This document shows positions 31,838 through 41,879 of a DNA stretch of 64,000 nt, one piece after another. The notes under the pieces are model-generated. The model saw only the letters and a program-made list of their open reading frames with translations. It was not told the DNA's origin and searched no databases. Made by a program: the position numbers and the translations under genes. Position 1 is the stretch's first letter; each line of letters starts with the position of its first letter. This stretch comes from Aquibacillus sediminis (GTDB lineage Bacteria; Bacillota; Bacilli; Bacillales; Amphibacillaceae), in NCBI RefSeq assembly GCF_005870085.1, contig NZ_SZNM01000002.1, positions 248,001 through 312,000 on the forward strand, given 5' to 3'.

Positions 31838-32548
31838 ATGAATGGAAAAACATTATCAAAACGCTTGGAATTAGTTGCTTCATATCTAAATGAAAAGGGA
31901 GTATTTGCTGACATTGGTTCTGATCACGCTTATTTGCCATGTTATGTTTGTTTGCGTGATCCCAAAATTGCTGCAATTGCTGGAGAATTAAATGAGGGGC
32001 CTTATCAGAGTGCCCGAAGTACTGTACAAGAACTTGGTTTAGAAACACGTGTCGAGGTAAGGAAAGGAAATGGGTTGGAAGTAATACACCCAAACGAAGT
32101 GGATCAAGTTGTGATTGCAGGTATGGGCGGAGCGCTCATAGCGGACATATTAGAACAAGGGAAAGATAAGTTAGGTAAAGTTGAACGAATAATTACACAA
32201 CCAAATGTTGATGCGGATGCCTTGCGCAGATGGTTTTACTATAACAATTTTGTTTTGATAGATGAACAAATTATTGAAGAATCAGGACATATATATGAAG
32301 TGCTAGTTGCCGATGCTGGAAAAAAACCAACTCCTTATTCAAAATATAATTTACAGGCAGAACTTTTATTTGGCCCTTTTTTGATGAAACAAAAGTCAGC
32401 TCCCTTTATTAAAAAGTGGAAAATAGAAAAGCAAAAACGCGTACATGCTTTGGAACAAATGGAAAAAGCAAAAGTCCCAAATCAAGCAAAGATGAATCAA
32501 TTTCAATCAGAAATAAAAACAATTGAGGAGGTTATCGGCAATGACTAA
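31838..32548 (+). CDS. trmK: tRNA (adenine22-N1)-methyltransferase TrmK
   Basis: SAM-dependent m1A22 tRNA methyltransferase (YqfN). 236 residues: Rossmann core with VFADIGSDHAYLPC, VVIAGMGGALIADIL and ITQPNVDADALRRWF, then a C-terminal coiled coil (about 185-235). ATG 31838 after AGGAGG. Its last codons overlap the yqfO start (ATGACTAA), so the two are translationally coupled. Confidence 0.95.
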   Translation: MNGKTLSKRLELVASYLNEKGVFADIGSDHAYLPCYVCLRDPKIAAIAGELNEGPYQSARSTVQELGLETRVEVRKGNGLEVIHPNEVDQVVIAGMGGALIADILEQGKDKLGKVERIITQPNVDADALRRWFYYNNFVLIDEQIIEESGHIYEVLVADAGKKPTPYSKYNLQAELLFGPFLMKQKSAPFIKKWKIEKQKRVHALEQMEKAKVPNQAKMNQFQSEIKTIEEVIGND

Positions 32549-33656
32549 AAACATATTAGTAAAAGACCTTGTGAATTGTATGGAAGCATGGGCTCCCAAA
32601 TCACTTGCGTATGAGTGGGATAATGTAGGGTTACAAGTTGGTAACTTAGAAAAACCGGTCGAAAAAGTGATGGTAACATTAGACGTTTTGGAAAATGTTG
32701 TGGAGGAAGCGATTGCTGAAAAGGTGGATTTGATTATTGCGCACCATCCTTTACTATTTCAACCATTAAAACAAATTGATACAACAACCCCTTCTGGGAA
32801 AGTTATCCAAAAGTTGTTAGCCCACCAAATTGCTGTTTATGCAGCGCATACAAATCTAGACATTACAAGTGGTGGTGTAAATGATCTGTTAGCTGAAAAG
32901 CTTCATCTACAAGACACGGACGTTCTCATAAAAACAGGGCAGCAAAAATTATATAAATTCGCTGTATATGTTCCTGCAACACATGCAGGCACCTTAAGAC
33001 AATCATTAGGGGACGCAGGAGTAGGCCATATTGGCAATTATAGCCATTGTATGTTTAAAACGGATGGACAAGGTTCTTTTAAACCTTTAAGTGGAACGAA
33101 TCCATTTATTGGCAAACAGGGCGAACTGGAAGAAGTGGATGAAGTAAGAATAGAAACAATCCTAACAGAAGATCAGCAGTCACTCGTTTTACAAGCGATG
33201 AAGGATGCACATCCTTATGAAGAGCCAGCTTATGACTTATATCCTTTAGTTAACAAAGGGGAATCAGTTGGATTAGGAAGAATTGGTACGTTAACGGATT
33301 CGATGTCCTTAAGGGATTTATGTGACTATGTGAAAGAACGATTAGATATTACGGCATTACGTGTGATTGGTGACCTTGAGCAAACAGTAAACAAAGTGGC
33401 AGTACTTGGCGGAAGTGGTAAAGGGTTTATAGAACAAGCAAAACAAAAGGGTGCTGACGTGTACATAACAGGTGACATGACCTATCACGATGCACAAGAT
33501 GCATGGCAGATGGGGTTAAATGTAATTGATCCAGGCCATCATGTTGAGAAAGTGATGAAACAAGGTGTGAAGCATTATTTGGATCAAAACCTTGAGAACG
33601 ACTCTGTAAAAGTTATTGTATCCAACGCAAACACAGAACCATTTCAATTTTTATAA
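32541..33656 (+). CDS. yqfO: Nif3-like dinuclear metal-centre protein YqfO
   Basis: Nif3/DUF34 family, often labelled GTP cyclohydrolase I type 2; true activity uncertain. 371 residues with a metal-binding N-terminal half (IIAHHPLLF, YAAHTNLDIT), an inserted PII-like domain (about 130-235) and C-terminal metal ligands (GDMTYHDAQDA, DPGHHVEK). ATG 32541 follows GAGGAGG and overlaps trmK by 8 bp. trmK-yqfO is a conserved pair. Confidence 0.92.
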   Translation: MTKNILVKDLVNCMEAWAPKSLAYEWDNVGLQVGNLEKPVEKVMVTLDVLENVVEEAIAEKVDLIIAHHPLLFQPLKQIDTTTPSGKVIQKLLAHQIAVYAAHTNLDITSGGVNDLLAEKLHLQDTDVLIKTGQQKLYKFAVYVPATHAGTLRQSLGDAGVGHIGNYSHCMFKTDGQGSFKPLSGTNPFIGKQGELEEVDEVRIETILTEDQQSLVLQAMKDAHPYEEPAYDLYPLVNKGESVGLGRIGTLTDSMSLRDLCDYVKERLDITALRVIGDLEQTVNKVAVLGGSGKGFIEQAKQKGADVYITGDMTYHDAQDAWQMGLNVIDPGHHVEKVMKQGVKHYLDQNLENDSVKVIVSNANTEPFQFL

Positions 33657-33661
33657 AATTT

Positions 33662-33756
33662 ATGGCGCATTTTACTTTCCAAAGACGATCACCAGATTCT
33701 TATGGCTTCCAAACAAAATGAAAGAACGGTAAATTTTATTGCGCAATAGCTTTTAG
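33662..33756. repeat. Weak inverted repeat between yqfO and ispH
   Basis: GGCGCATTTTAC at 33664-33675 and its imperfect complement GTAAATTTTATTGCGC at 33729-33744. The right end, TTATTGCGCAATAGC, resembles the outer flank of repeat element A (TTATTGCGCATTAGC). Possibly a degenerate small member of that family. Confidence 0.35.
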
Positions 33757-33771
33757 TGACAGTCAGTAAAA

Positions 33772-33812
33772 ATAAGACTGCTTTGGTAGTTTGGGCCAAG
33801 AGCAGTCTTTCC
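33772..33812 (-). terminator. Terminator of ispH
   Basis: AAGACTGCTTTGG...CCAAGAGCAGTCTT hairpin. On the minus strand it is followed by ATTTTTACT, matching the end of ispH. Confidence 0.7.
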
Positions 33813-33818
33813 AATGGT

Positions 33819-34769
33819 TCACGCTTTCTTTTTTGCTTTTACTTTAGGTAGAATTTTGGATTGTTGGATGGTTGATTGCTTCGACCATGTCGATTCATTA
33901 TTCCTATCATATTGCTCAATAAACTTAATGACTTCTTTTGTTATTGGGGTGGGTGTGGATGCGCCAGCGGTTACAGCAACTTTCCTTACATCTACCAACC
34001 AATTTAAATCGATTTCACTAACATCTGCGATTCGGTATGCTTCTGTACCGGCAATTTCTTTCGATACTTGTGCTAAACGATTCGAGTTATTGCTTTTTGG
34101 GTCTCCAACTACAAGGGTAAGGTCCGCTTCTTTTGCTTGTTCAGCCACAGCTTCTTGTCTTACTTGGGTTGCCATGCAGATTTCTTGCACCATGTCTGTT
34201 TGTGGATATTTTTCTTTTACTTTTTGCATCACATCATAAACATCCCATTGACTCATAGTTGTTTGATTGGTAACAAGAATTTTGTCATGATTTAATTGAA
34301 GTTGTTCTACGTCTTCTTCTGTTTGTACTAAGTGGACATCATTTGGAGCAACACCAACCGCTCCTTCTGGTTCGGGATGGCCCTTTTTACCAATATAAAC
34401 GACTTTATAGCCTTGTTTTACTTTTTCGCGAATAAGATCGTGTGTACGTGTAACATCAGGACAAGTGGCATCAAGAACTGTTAATCCTTTGTCACGTGCT
34501 CGTTGTTTTACTTCAGGAGAAACACCATGGGCTGTAAATATAACGGTTCCATCATGGATCTCTTCGAGTAAATCTGCACGATTTTTTCCATCGAGTGTAA
34601 TGACACCTTCTTCTTTAAAGGCTTCTGTTACATGGGAGTTGTGAACAATCATTCCAAGTATATATATAGGTCGAGGTAAATTAGGATCTTTGACAGCGTT
34701 TTGTGCAATTACCATGGCATCGACAACTCCATAACAGTAACCACGCGGAGCAATTTTAATAACTTCCAA
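33819..34769 (-). CDS. ispH: 4-hydroxy-3-methylbut-2-enyl diphosphate reductase IspH
   Basis: Last enzyme of the MEP isoprenoid pathway, reducing HMBPP to IPP and DMAPP with a 4Fe-4S cluster. 316 residues with the three cluster cysteines ([26 protein letters not shown]), HGVSPEVK and the substrate-binding [10 protein letters not shown]. Basic C-terminal tail ending KVKAKKKA. Transcribed opposite to its neighbours from a promoter at 34820. ispG, the preceding pathway enzyme, is also minus-strand at 39038. Confidence 0.96.
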   Translation of the reverse strand: MEVIKIAPRGYCYGVVDAMVIAQNAVKDPNLPRPIYILGMIVHNSHVTEAFKEEGVITLDGKNRADLLEEIHDGTVIFTAHGVSPEVKQRARDKGLTVLDATCPDVTRTHDLIREKVKQGYKVVYIGKKGHPEPEGAVGVAPNDVHLVQTEEDVEQLQLNHDKILVTNQTTMSQWDVYDVMQKVKEKYPQTDMVQEICMATQVRQEAVAEQAKEADLTLVVGDPKSNNSNRLAQVSKEIAGTEAYRIADVSEIDLNWLVDVRKVAVTAGASTPTPITKEVIKFIEQYDRNNESTWSKQSTIQQSKILPKVKAKKKA

Positions 34770-34819
34770 ATTAGTTCCCCCTCATTCAAATTCTGTATGT
34801 TTCTAGGGCATCAGTATCA

Positions 34820-34848
34820 TTATAAAGGTAAAACTAAATGATGACAAA
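34820..34848 (-). promoter_or_regulatory. Sigma-A promoter of ispH
   Basis: On the minus strand TTGTCA (34848-34843), 17-bp spacer, TATAAT (34825-34820), about 50 bp upstream of ATG 34769. Confidence 0.8.
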
Positions 34849-34936
34849 GATAATTACGAATAAACAAGTGCATTTTTGAAGATTTGCACCTATAATAAGA
34901 AAAGTACCAATATATGTTAGTTAAAGGAGTATATAC

Positions 34937-36247
34937 ATGAAGAATCATCAATTTAAACAATATGCTTTAAAACCAGTTGTGAATGATGTGATCGATCAGC
35001 TTGGCTTTTATGAGCCGACACCAATCCAGCAGAAGGTAATCCCAGCTGCATTACGCGGTGAAAGTATTATTGGACAATCACAAACTGGATCAGGGAAAAC
35101 CCATTCGTATTTATTACCGTTATTTAATCAATTAGATGAGGATATAAAAGAAGTGCAATTTGTTGTAACAGCACCAACGAGAGAACTTGCGACACAAATA
35201 TATGATGAAGTGAGAAAATTAATTGATTATAGTGATCAACAATGGTCCGCAAAGTTAATCATTGGTGGAACAGATAAGAAAAGAATGATCGATAAATTAA
35301 AGGAACAACCTCAAATTGTGGTGGGCACGCCTGGCAGAATTCTAGATTTAATCGAAGATGGTGTACTCGATATCTATTCTGCTAAAGCTTTTGTAGTCGA
35401 CGAAACAGATTTAATGTTGGATTTAGGTTTGATTAAGGAAGTTGATCAAATTTTAGTTCGAGCTAATCAAGCTATTCAGCTCATGGTATTTTCTGCAACT
35501 ATTCCAGAACGGCTGCAACCATTCTTGAAGAAATATTTATCCAATCCATCTTATTTTAAGATGAATGATGAAGTGATCTCACCAGAAAAGATGGAACACC
35601 GATTAGTACCACTTAGACACCGAGAACCAGCTGAAATGATCTACCGTATTACAGGTGTGATTCAACCGTATTTAGCGATTATTTTCACAAATGGTAAAGA
35701 ACAAGCAAATAAATTGGCGCGTGAATTAACGGAAAAAGGTATGGAAGTAGGTTTAATTCATGGTGGCTTAACACAACGAGAAAGAAAACGAGTGCTAAAA
35801 GATATTCAAAATTTAAAATACCAATATATTGTTGCAACCGATCTTGCTGCTAGGGGTATTGATATAAAGGGTGTCAGTCATGTTATTAACGCCCAAATGC
35901 CAAAAGAAGAGGAATTCTATATTCATCGAGTAGGACGAACAGCGCGTGCAGGGATGGAAGGTACAGCGATTAACCTTTATTCTGATGATGACCTTGCATT
36001 AGTAGAGCGTTTAGAACGTCGAGGATTAACATTTGATAGTTACGACATTTCTAAAGGAGAATGGAAAGAAACCAAGTCATGGAATGAGCGTAAAGCAAGA
36101 AAGAAACAAGAATCAGAGGTTGAGCAAAAAGCATGGAAACAAGTGCGTAAACCTAAAAAAGTAAAACCAGGTTATAAGAAAAAGATGAAAAGACAGCAAC
36201 AACAGGTGAAGAAGAAAATGAACCGAAACAATAAATTCAAAAAATAA
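34937..36247 (+). CDS. cshB: DEAD-box RNA helicase CshB
   Basis: ATP-dependent RNA helicase for RNA unwinding and cold adaptation (YqfR/CshB). 436 residues: Q motif region [14 protein letters not shown], Walker [11 protein letters not shown], motif Ib TPGR, motif II reading DETD instead of DEAD ([12 protein letters not shown]), motif III SATI, and motif [13 protein letters not shown] strongly basic tail (about 385-436) may bind RNA. The D-E-T-D change keeps both acidic residues, so activity is likely retained. Followed by nfo. Confidence 0.95.
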   Translation: MKNHQFKQYALKPVVNDVIDQLGFYEPTPIQQKVIPAALRGESIIGQSQTGSGKTHSYLLPLFNQLDEDIKEVQFVVTAPTRELATQIYDEVRKLIDYSDQQWSAKLIIGGTDKKRMIDKLKEQPQIVVGTPGRILDLIEDGVLDIYSAKAFVVDETDLMLDLGLIKEVDQILVRANQAIQLMVFSATIPERLQPFLKKYLSNPSYFKMNDEVISPEKMEHRLVPLRHREPAEMIYRITGVIQPYLAIIFTNGKEQANKLARELTEKGMEVGLIHGGLTQRERKRVLKDIQNLKYQYIVATDLAARGIDIKGVSHVINAQMPKEEEFYIHRVGRTARAGMEGTAINLYSDDDLALVERLERRGLTFDSYDISKGEWKETKSWNERKARKKQESEVEQKAWKQVRKPKKVKPGYKKKMKRQQQQVKKKMNRNNKFKK

Positions 36248-36296
36248 AAACTACTATGCTACAATGGCTTTTAAGACAAAGAGAGAGGTGTTTGAT

Positions 36297-37187
36297 TTGA
36301 AAATTGGTTCTCATGTTTCCATGAGTGGGAAGAAAATGTTAGTAGGATCGAGTGAGGAAGCGGCATCCTATGGTGCTAATACATTTATGATCTATACAGG
36401 TGCCCCGCAAAACACAAGAAGACGTCCAATTGAGGAATTAAATATAGAACAGGGGCTACAACATATGCAAGAAAATGGTATTGCTGACATTGTTGTCCAT
36501 GCTCCCTATATCATTAATATTGGAAATACAGCAAAAAAACCTACATTTGAATTGGGTGTTTCATTCTTACGAAGTGAAATTGAACGAACACAAGCAATTG
36601 GTGCTAAGCAAATTGTGTTGCATCCTGGTGCGCATGTTGGGGCTGGAGTCGATAAAGGGATTGAAAAAATTATCGAAGGATTAAACGAAGTGCTAACTCC
36701 AGAACAAGATGTGCAAATCGCTTTAGAAACGATGGCAGGTAAAGGAACGGAAATTGGTCGTACTTTTGATGAATTGGCTAAAATCATTGATGGTGTGACA
36801 CTTAATGATAAATTATCTATTTGTTTAGATACATGCCACGTTCACGATGGTGGATATGATGTAGTAAATGACTTTGATGGAGTTCTGGATGAATTTGACC
36901 GTACTATTGGGCTAGATCGTTTAAAAGTCATTCATGTGAATGATAGTAAAAATGATCGTGGGGCACATAAGGATCGCCATGAGAATATTGGGTTCGGTTA
37001 TATTGGTTATGATGCGTTGCGATATGTCGTTCATCACCCACAATTAAGTGAACTGCCGAAGATTTTAGAGACTCCTTATGTTGGGGAAGACAAAAAGAAT
37101 AAGAAGCCACCATATAAATTTGAAATTGAAATGTTAAAAGGGAATGAATTTATTTCCGAATTGAAAGACAATATTGTGAATCAATAA
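36297..37187 (+). CDS. nfo: Deoxyribonuclease IV (AP endonuclease Nfo)
   Basis: Zinc-dependent endonuclease IV of base-excision repair (YqfS). 296 residues with the TIM-barrel signatures [69 protein letters not shown] and [13 protein letters not shown] 36297 is used because GAGAGGTG lies just upstream and the protein then begins at KIGSHVS like homologues; an ATG at 36264 has no ribosome site. 49 bp after cshB. Confidence 0.95.
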   Translation: MKIGSHVSMSGKKMLVGSSEEAASYGANTFMIYTGAPQNTRRRPIEELNIEQGLQHMQENGIADIVVHAPYIINIGNTAKKPTFELGVSFLRSEIERTQAIGAKQIVLHPGAHVGAGVDKGIEKIIEGLNEVLTPEQDVQIALETMAGKGTEIGRTFDELAKIIDGVTLNDKLSICLDTCHVHDGGYDVVNDFDGVLDEFDRTIGLDRLKVIHVNDSKNDRGAHKDRHENIGFGYIGYDALRYVVHHPQLSELPKILETPYVGEDKKNKKPPYKFEIEMLKGNEFISELKDNIVNQ

Positions 37188-37189
37188 GA

Positions 37190-37232
37190 GGAATACTCAT
37201 AAGCGTTTCTATGCTTATGAGTATTTTTTTTT
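37190..37232. terminator. Bidirectional terminator between nfo and yqfT
   Basis: AATACTCATAAGC/GCTTATGAGTATT perfect 13-bp stem followed by a run of T; A-rich on the other side. Confidence 0.85.
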
Positions 37233-37515
37233 AATCAAACCAGGACTGTACACCATAATCCTTAATTAATTGGTTGAATAATTTTTGAGCTTTCTGAGCA
37301 GTTTTTATATCGGTGATTTGAGCTAATTTTTTAAAAAACTGCATGCGATCTTTTTCATTTGTAGGATTTAAATTCGTATTTTTTAGGTAAGCAGAGATCT
37401 GTTTTGCTTGTTGTTCTGTTAGAGGTATTCCATATTCCTCGCCATAATCAAGTAAATCGCTTGGATGCACTTGTTTTAATTTTTTTTGAATCATTTGCTG
37501 TACAAAACTGTTCAT
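37231..37515 (-). CDS. yqfT: DUF2624 family protein (YqfT)
   Basis: A 94-residue helical cytoplasmic protein with MNSFVQQMIQKKLKQVHPSD, a YGIPLTEQQAKQI helix and a tail ending YGVQSWFD. It matches the DUF2624/YqfT family by length and by position after nfo. Function unknown. Minus strand, converging with nfo at a shared terminator; ribosome site AAGGGG upstream of ATG 37515. Confidence 0.82.
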   Translation of the reverse strand: MNSFVQQMIQKKLKQVHPSDLLDYGEEYGIPLTEQQAKQISAYLKNTNLNPTNEKDRMQFFKKLAQITDIKTAQKAQKLFNQLIKDYGVQSWFD

Positions 37516-37757
37516 ATTTCCATAACCCCTTCATCGTATGTTGTTATGATAGCTTATGAACTGTATTTGTTTTTTGTTCAAAATTTTATTCAAAAGGGAT
37601 TTCTCTAGTCGTTATCGAACGATTAGACCGATAACATCCAATAAATACCAGTTGATAGAGTAAGTGGTATCGGTTGAATTGTTTGTATAAGTTCGGTATG
37701 ATATGTTGCTGTAGATTAAAAAGGATATATCTTATCAAGATAAAGGAGGGTTTGTTG

Positions 37758-38480
37758 TTGAGTAAAGTTTCAAATTTTGTATTTGTTTTTATCTTATTTT
37801 TTATAGGGTTAAGTATTTTTGCAATTATTCAATTGAAACAACAACAAGCATTACAAACTGAGAATGATCAGTTACAACAAGAAAATGAACGATTACAAGC
37901 ACAAACAGAATATATGGAAATGGAAACTGATGAGGAAAAGGATGCTGAAAATGGCTATCAAAATTGGCAAACTTTAGAACAAGTAGCGAATGATTTAGTT
38001 GAAGCAAGCGAAGGGAAGTTCAAAAAGACGTGGGCGCTTTACCTTGCTAGAGAATCACAAAAATTAAATGTAGATCCATACATAGCTTTCGAGCTATTAA
38101 AAGTGGAAACAGGTGGGGATTTCGATCCAAATCTTATTGGACCAGAAACACCATACGGACGAGCGCATGGAATGGCGCAATTTATGAAAAATACAGCCCC
38201 ATGGATCGCCGATATGGCTGGTTTGCCATATGACGATGAATTGTTATATGACCCATATTATTCGATTCATTTATCGTTAGTGTATTTAGACTTTCTTTTT
38301 GGTCAATACCAGAATTGGGATGAAGTGTTGACGGCGTACAATCGTGGTATGGATGGATTGGAAAATTATAAACAACTAAACGGTCATGCTGAAAGCACTT
38401 ATGCGATAACGATTCAAGAAAATGCAGATTCTTATGAGTCTGTCGTCATGAACGAGGTAAGAATTTCTAATGTTAACTAA
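37758..38480 (+). CDS. Membrane-anchored lytic transglycosylase-like protein
   Basis: Likely peptidoglycan-cleaving enzyme. 240 residues: an N-terminal membrane helix (about 5-27), a coiled coil rich in Gln/Glu (30-60), and an SLT-type lysozyme-like domain (about 100-220). The domain contains the presumed catalytic glutamate in ELLKVETGGDFDPN, the motif HGMAQFM and LTAYNRGMDGLENY. TTG 37758 is chosen behind AAAGGAGGG. No exact B. subtilis counterpart recognised at this location. Activity is inferred from fold motifs. Confidence 0.82.
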   Translation: MSKVSNFVFVFILFFIGLSIFAIIQLKQQQALQTENDQLQQENERLQAQTEYMEMETDEEKDAENGYQNWQTLEQVANDLVEASEGKFKKTWALYLARESQKLNVDPYIAFELLKVETGGDFDPNLIGPETPYGRAHGMAQFMKNTAPWIADMAGLPYDDELLYDPYYSIHLSLVYLDFLFGQYQNWDEVLTAYNRGMDGLENYKQLNGHAESTYAITIQENADSYESVVMNEVRISNVN

Positions 38481-38554
38481 TTTTTCTTCGTAATAAAATG
38501 AGACAAGTTCATATACTATAAAGGCACCTCGACAAAGAAAGTGAGGGTTTAACC

Positions 38555-39001
38555 ATGGACGAATCGTATCGTAATGAAAGAAACGAGGAAGTCGAAGAAG
38601 CCCCAAAGTTTGGGGAAGATGTAGAACCCAATGAAATCACTGGAAATCAAGCAGGTGCTCAACGGCCGATCATTGAAGACGAAGAGCTTTATTCCTTAGA
38701 TGAAGCATATAAAAGGGATGAAGAAGTTGCGCAAGAGTTGACGGCAACTGACTTCAATAGGCCGATGGAAACCGATGAGCAAGAAACGGAAATGAAAACG
38801 GAAGTAAATACTGGTATGGGCTGGCTTGCGCTTGTGCTTGCTGCTTTATCATTTTTCGTTATGCCAGTTATTTTAGGTGCTGCAGCGGTCATTTTCGGTT
38901 TTATTTCAAAACGTCGAGGTGCAGATACGCTGGGTAATACCGCGATTGTAATCGGTGCTATATCGATTATTGTTTCCTTATTTATAGCACCATTTGTCTA
39001 A
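38555..39001 (+). CDS. yqfX: YqfX-like membrane protein (DUF4190-type)
   Basis: 148 residues. An acidic, hydrophilic N-terminal half (about 1-88) is followed by two membrane helices separated by a short basic loop (ISKRRGADTLGNT), the layout of DUF4190 domains and of B. subtilis YqfX, which also lies beside ispG (yqfY). Ribosome site GTGAGGGT. Function unknown. Confidence 0.75.
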   Translation: MDESYRNERNEEVEEAPKFGEDVEPNEITGNQAGAQRPIIEDEELYSLDEAYKRDEEVAQELTATDFNRPMETDEQETEMKTEVNTGMGWLALVLAALSFFVMPVILGAAAVIFGFISKRRGADTLGNTAIVIGAISIIVSLFIAPFV

Positions 39002-39002
39002 C

Positions 39003-39035
39003 TGTAAAGAGCTGGCTTTCTGCCAGCTCTTTACT
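39003..39035. terminator. Bidirectional terminator between yqfX and ispG
   Basis: GTAAAGAGCTGGC-TTTC-TGCCAGCTCTTTAC near-perfect hairpin between converging genes. Confidence 0.85.
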
Positions 39036-39037
39036 CT

Positions 39038-40141
39038 TTACACATTTTGCTCTTCTTCTTTTTGTTTTGCCAAGTATTCCTCTGCTATTTTGTCAACTTC
39101 AATTTTAAGTTCATCTACCATTGTTTCCTCGGGTACTTTACGAATGATTTCCCCATGTCTAAATAATAATCCTTCACCACGAGCACCAGCAATACCAATA
39201 TCTGCTTCTCTTGCTTCTCCTGGTCCGTTAACAGCACAACCTAGAACAGCTACTTTTATTGGTGCCTTGATGGTTGAGATGTATTCTTCGACTTCATTTG
39301 CTATTTTTATTAAATCAATCTCAATTCTACCGCAGGTCGGACACGAAATTAACGTTGCAGCATTGGAAGATAGTCCAAATGTTTTTAATAACTCTCTGGC
39401 TACTTTAACCTCTTCAACAGGATCTGCACTTAAAGAAATTCTCATGGTGCTTCCGATTCCTTTACTTAATATCGCTCCCATACCTGCTGCACTTTTTATG
39501 CTGCCAGCAAATAATGTTCCTGATTCAGTAATACCTAAATGTAATGGGTATTTAATAACTTCTGCCGCTTTTTCATATGCTTCAATAGCTAAATGAACAT
39601 CGGAAGCTTTAAGGGAAACGACAATATCATGGAAGTTTAAATCTTCTAAAATTTTAATATGATGTAAAGCGCTATCGACCATGCCGTCCGCCGTAGGATA
39701 ACCGTGTTTTTCTAAAATATGTCGTTCGAGTGAACCTGCATTGACCCCAATACGAATTGGGATACCTTTTTCTTTTGCTGCACTTACAACAGCCTCAACT
39801 TTTTCTCTTTTTCCAATGTTACCAGGATTAATTCTTATTTTATCCGCTCCACCTTCAATTGCTTTAAGTGCTAATCGATAGTTAAAATGGATATCAACTA
39901 CTAAAGGAATATTAATTTGTTTTTTTATTTCAGGAATCGCATCTGCAGCACGGTCATCAGGACAAGCAACACGTACAATTTGGCATCCAGCATCTTCTAA
40001 GCGCTGGATTTGTTCAACTGTCGCCTTTACATCATGCGTTTTGGTTGTTGTCATTGATTGAATCACAACTTCGTCTTTTCCTCCAACCATTACATTACCT
40101 ACTTTGACCGGGCGTGTATCTTTTCTTTGCGTTAAAGCCAT
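39038..40141 (-). CDS. ispG: 4-hydroxy-3-methylbut-2-enyl diphosphate synthase IspG (flavodoxin-type)
   Basis: Penultimate MEP-pathway enzyme, a 4Fe-4S protein. About 367 residues: TIM-barrel N-terminal part ([42 protein letters not shown]) and the C-terminal cluster domain with CPTCGR and [10 protein letters not shown]. Start at ATG 40141 ([16 protein letters not shown]) because AAAGGAG precedes it; 23 upstream in-frame residues are not family-like. Possible promoter TTCAAC-N17-TATAAT around 40271-40299 on the minus strand. Confidence 0.95.
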   Translation of the reverse strand: MALTQRKDTRPVKVGNVMVGGKDEVVIQSMTTTKTHDVKATVEQIQRLEDAGCQIVRVACPDDRAADAIPEIKKQINIPLVVDIHFNYRLALKAIEGGADKIRINPGNIGKREKVEAVVSAAKEKGIPIRIGVNAGSLERHILEKHGYPTADGMVDSALHHIKILEDLNFHDIVVSLKASDVHLAIEAYEKAAEVIKYPLHLGITESGTLFAGSIKSAAGMGAILSKGIGSTMRISLSADPVEEVKVARELLKTFGLSSNAATLISCPTCGRIEIDLIKIANEVEEYISTIKAPIKVAVLGCAVNGPGEAREADIGIAGARGEGLLFRHGEIIRKVPEETMVDELKIEVDKIAEEYLAKQKEEEQNV

Positions 40142-40481
40142 ACATGAATCGCTCCTTTTTCGTTTTAGACCAGAAGACTCCCGCTTTTGTATTGTGCAAG
40201 ATTTAACCAAAATAAGGGACCCGAATCGCCTTTTTACTCAGCGAAACACATGTTCTAGTGGTAAAATACTATTATATAGATTGCTCATGGAAAGTTGAAG
40301 ATTTGGGTGATGACAAGTAATTCGCCTATATCGTGAATCTTCAACGTACAGCTATGCCCCTCTATTTGTAAAACATACCAACATGTAGTGGAGAGGAGGC
40401 AACGAACAAAAAATAATACGAAACAGTTTCCAACAACCATTATAAGCCTTATTAAATTAAATGAGAAGTATCAAAATGCAA
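40142..40481. other. Intergenic region between ispG and yqfZ with inverted repeat
   Basis: 340 bp without a gene. GTTGAAGATT at 40294-40303 and AATCTTCAAC at 40336-40345 are perfect inverted 10-mers with 32 bp between. The first overlaps the presumed -35 of ispG (TATAAT at 40276-40271 on the minus strand). A second imperfect inverted pair, TGCCCCTCT/AGAGGAGGCA, lies at 40356-40400. It could be an operator or a small hairpin RNA; nothing decides between them. Confidence 0.45.
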
Positions 40482-40904
40482 TTAAGGCGTATTTTTGTAT
40501 CTAGGAAAGTAATAGTGTTGATCAGGCTTTATTTGATGTGGATCAACCCCAGGATTTAATGCTTTGAAGTCATTGATAATTTCCTCCATTTGAAATGCGT
40601 TATTATGTTCACTGTTTAATGATTCCACGACGGATAAAACAGTGTCACCCGGCTGAATGGCTTGTTGTACGACTTGATACTTCTCGGTTTCTTTAGGGTA
40701 GCTTTGTGAAGGCTCTGCTACTTCCATCTGATCTTCTGGTGGCATAGAGTTGCTTGGTGACTTATTTCTTTCTTGCTCCTCTTTCTCGGTTGGTTGCGAA
40801 GGACTTATTTCTTGAACGATAGTACCTGTAGTCAAATCATTGAAAATACTGGATAAGAATAGAATAATAAAAAATGTAAGCAATAATTTTTTTAGAAGTT
40901 GCAA
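40482..40904 (-). CDS. yqfZ: LysM domain protein (YqfZ)
   Basis: 140 residues. N-terminal membrane anchor or signal (about 5-20, KKLLLTFFIILFLSSIF), an acidic Ser/Pro/Glu linker, and a C-terminal LysM-like domain (about 78-135) with IQPGDTVLSVVESLN, INDFKALNPGVDPHQIKPDQ and YYFPRY. Probably exported and peptidoglycan-binding. Position beside ispG matches B. subtilis yqfZ. Ribosome site AAGGAGGA on the minus strand. Confidence 0.82.
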   Translation of the reverse strand: MQLLKKLLLTFFIILFLSSIFNDLTTGTIVQEISPSQPTEKEEQERNKSPSNSMPPEDQMEVAEPSQSYPKETEKYQVVQQAIQPGDTVLSVVESLNSEHNNAFQMEEIINDFKALNPGVDPHQIKPDQHYYFPRYKNTP

Positions 40905-41011
40905 TTTTTTTCCTCCTTGTACTATGTATAATATTCTACATTTTTGTTTATTTCCTTTTTTTGAAACTTATTAAGAATTGAAAACGTAAAAGATACGAGA
41001 GGAGTGATGAG

Positions 41012-41641
41012 GTGGGGACGTTTTCAGCAGATTGGATTAGTTTAATTGTTGTTGGTTTTGGTACATTGTTTTTAATCGGTGAATTGTTGGTCAATATGAG
41101 AGGTGTCTTCGGATTATTAGGTGTAGGATTCATTACATTATATTTTCTAACTTATTTAGATCCAAGCATGTTTGTGTTAATGATGGTTATATACTTTATT
41201 GGTATTTTGCTAATCATCATAGATGGGAAAATTATTAATGATGGGACATTAGCAACCATAGGAGCAGTTTGTATGATTTTATCTGTAGGTTTAAGTTCAC
41301 CAAATTGGACTGCAGGTCTTTATGCTATAATAGGTGTTCTTTTAGGTGGGGGAAGTTCTTTGGCGTTCTTAAGGGTTTTTAAGCACCGAAAACTATGGTC
41401 CAAATTAACATTGGTTGATCAACTAACGGATGAAAACGGTTATAGCACAGTGAAGGATACGCATCGTGATTTATTAGGACAAAAGGGTATTACAATAACC
41501 GACATGCGACCGGTTGGGACAATTAGAGTGAATGAACAAGAGTATAGTGCTGTATCAAGCGGTCAATGGATTGCGAAACAAACAGAGGTAAAAGTTACTC
41601 ACGTTGATGGCACGAAGATTCTCGTATCAAAAATAAATTGA
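41012..41641 (+). CDS. NfeD family membrane protein
   Basis: 209 residues: four membrane helices (about 8-125) followed by a C-terminal OB-fold NfeD domain (about 145-209) with LLGQKGITITDMRPVGTIRV and AVSSGQWIAKQTEVKVTHVDG. It is a protease-less short NfeD, unlike YqeZ at 11240, and such proteins usually support membrane-microdomain partners. No flotillin gene is adjacent here. GTG 41012 behind AGAGGAG. Divergent from yqfZ. Confidence 0.85.
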   Translation: MGTFSADWISLIVVGFGTLFLIGELLVNMRGVFGLLGVGFITLYFLTYLDPSMFVLMMVIYFIGILLIIIDGKIINDGTLATIGAVCMILSVGLSSPNWTAGLYAIIGVLLGGGSSLAFLRVFKHRKLWSKLTLVDQLTDENGYSTVKDTHRDLLGQKGITITDMRPVGTIRVNEQEYSAVSSGQWIAKQTEVKVTHVDGTKILVSKIN

Positions 41642-41663
41642 AGTGCAAACTAAAAGAAAAGAA

Positions 41664-41700
41664 AAGTGTTGTTTCTTAAAAGAAACAATGCTTTTTTTAT
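41664..41700 (+). terminator. Terminator after the NfeD gene
   Basis: GTTGTTTCTT-AAAA-GAAACAATGC-like hairpin followed by TTTTTTT. Confidence 0.75.
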
Positions 41701-41879
41701 GCAAAGTATATAAGGGTTTAGATTAAACTAGTGTGCAATTTTGTCGTTATTTGTAAAAAAGTTTGTAAATTTAATGTAAAGAAATCATTTTTTTATTTAC
41801 AAACAGTTGATGAATCGTTAATAATGAATAACGGGTTAGGCATTATATATAAATTTTACGTTGAAGGGATGTAACTCTT

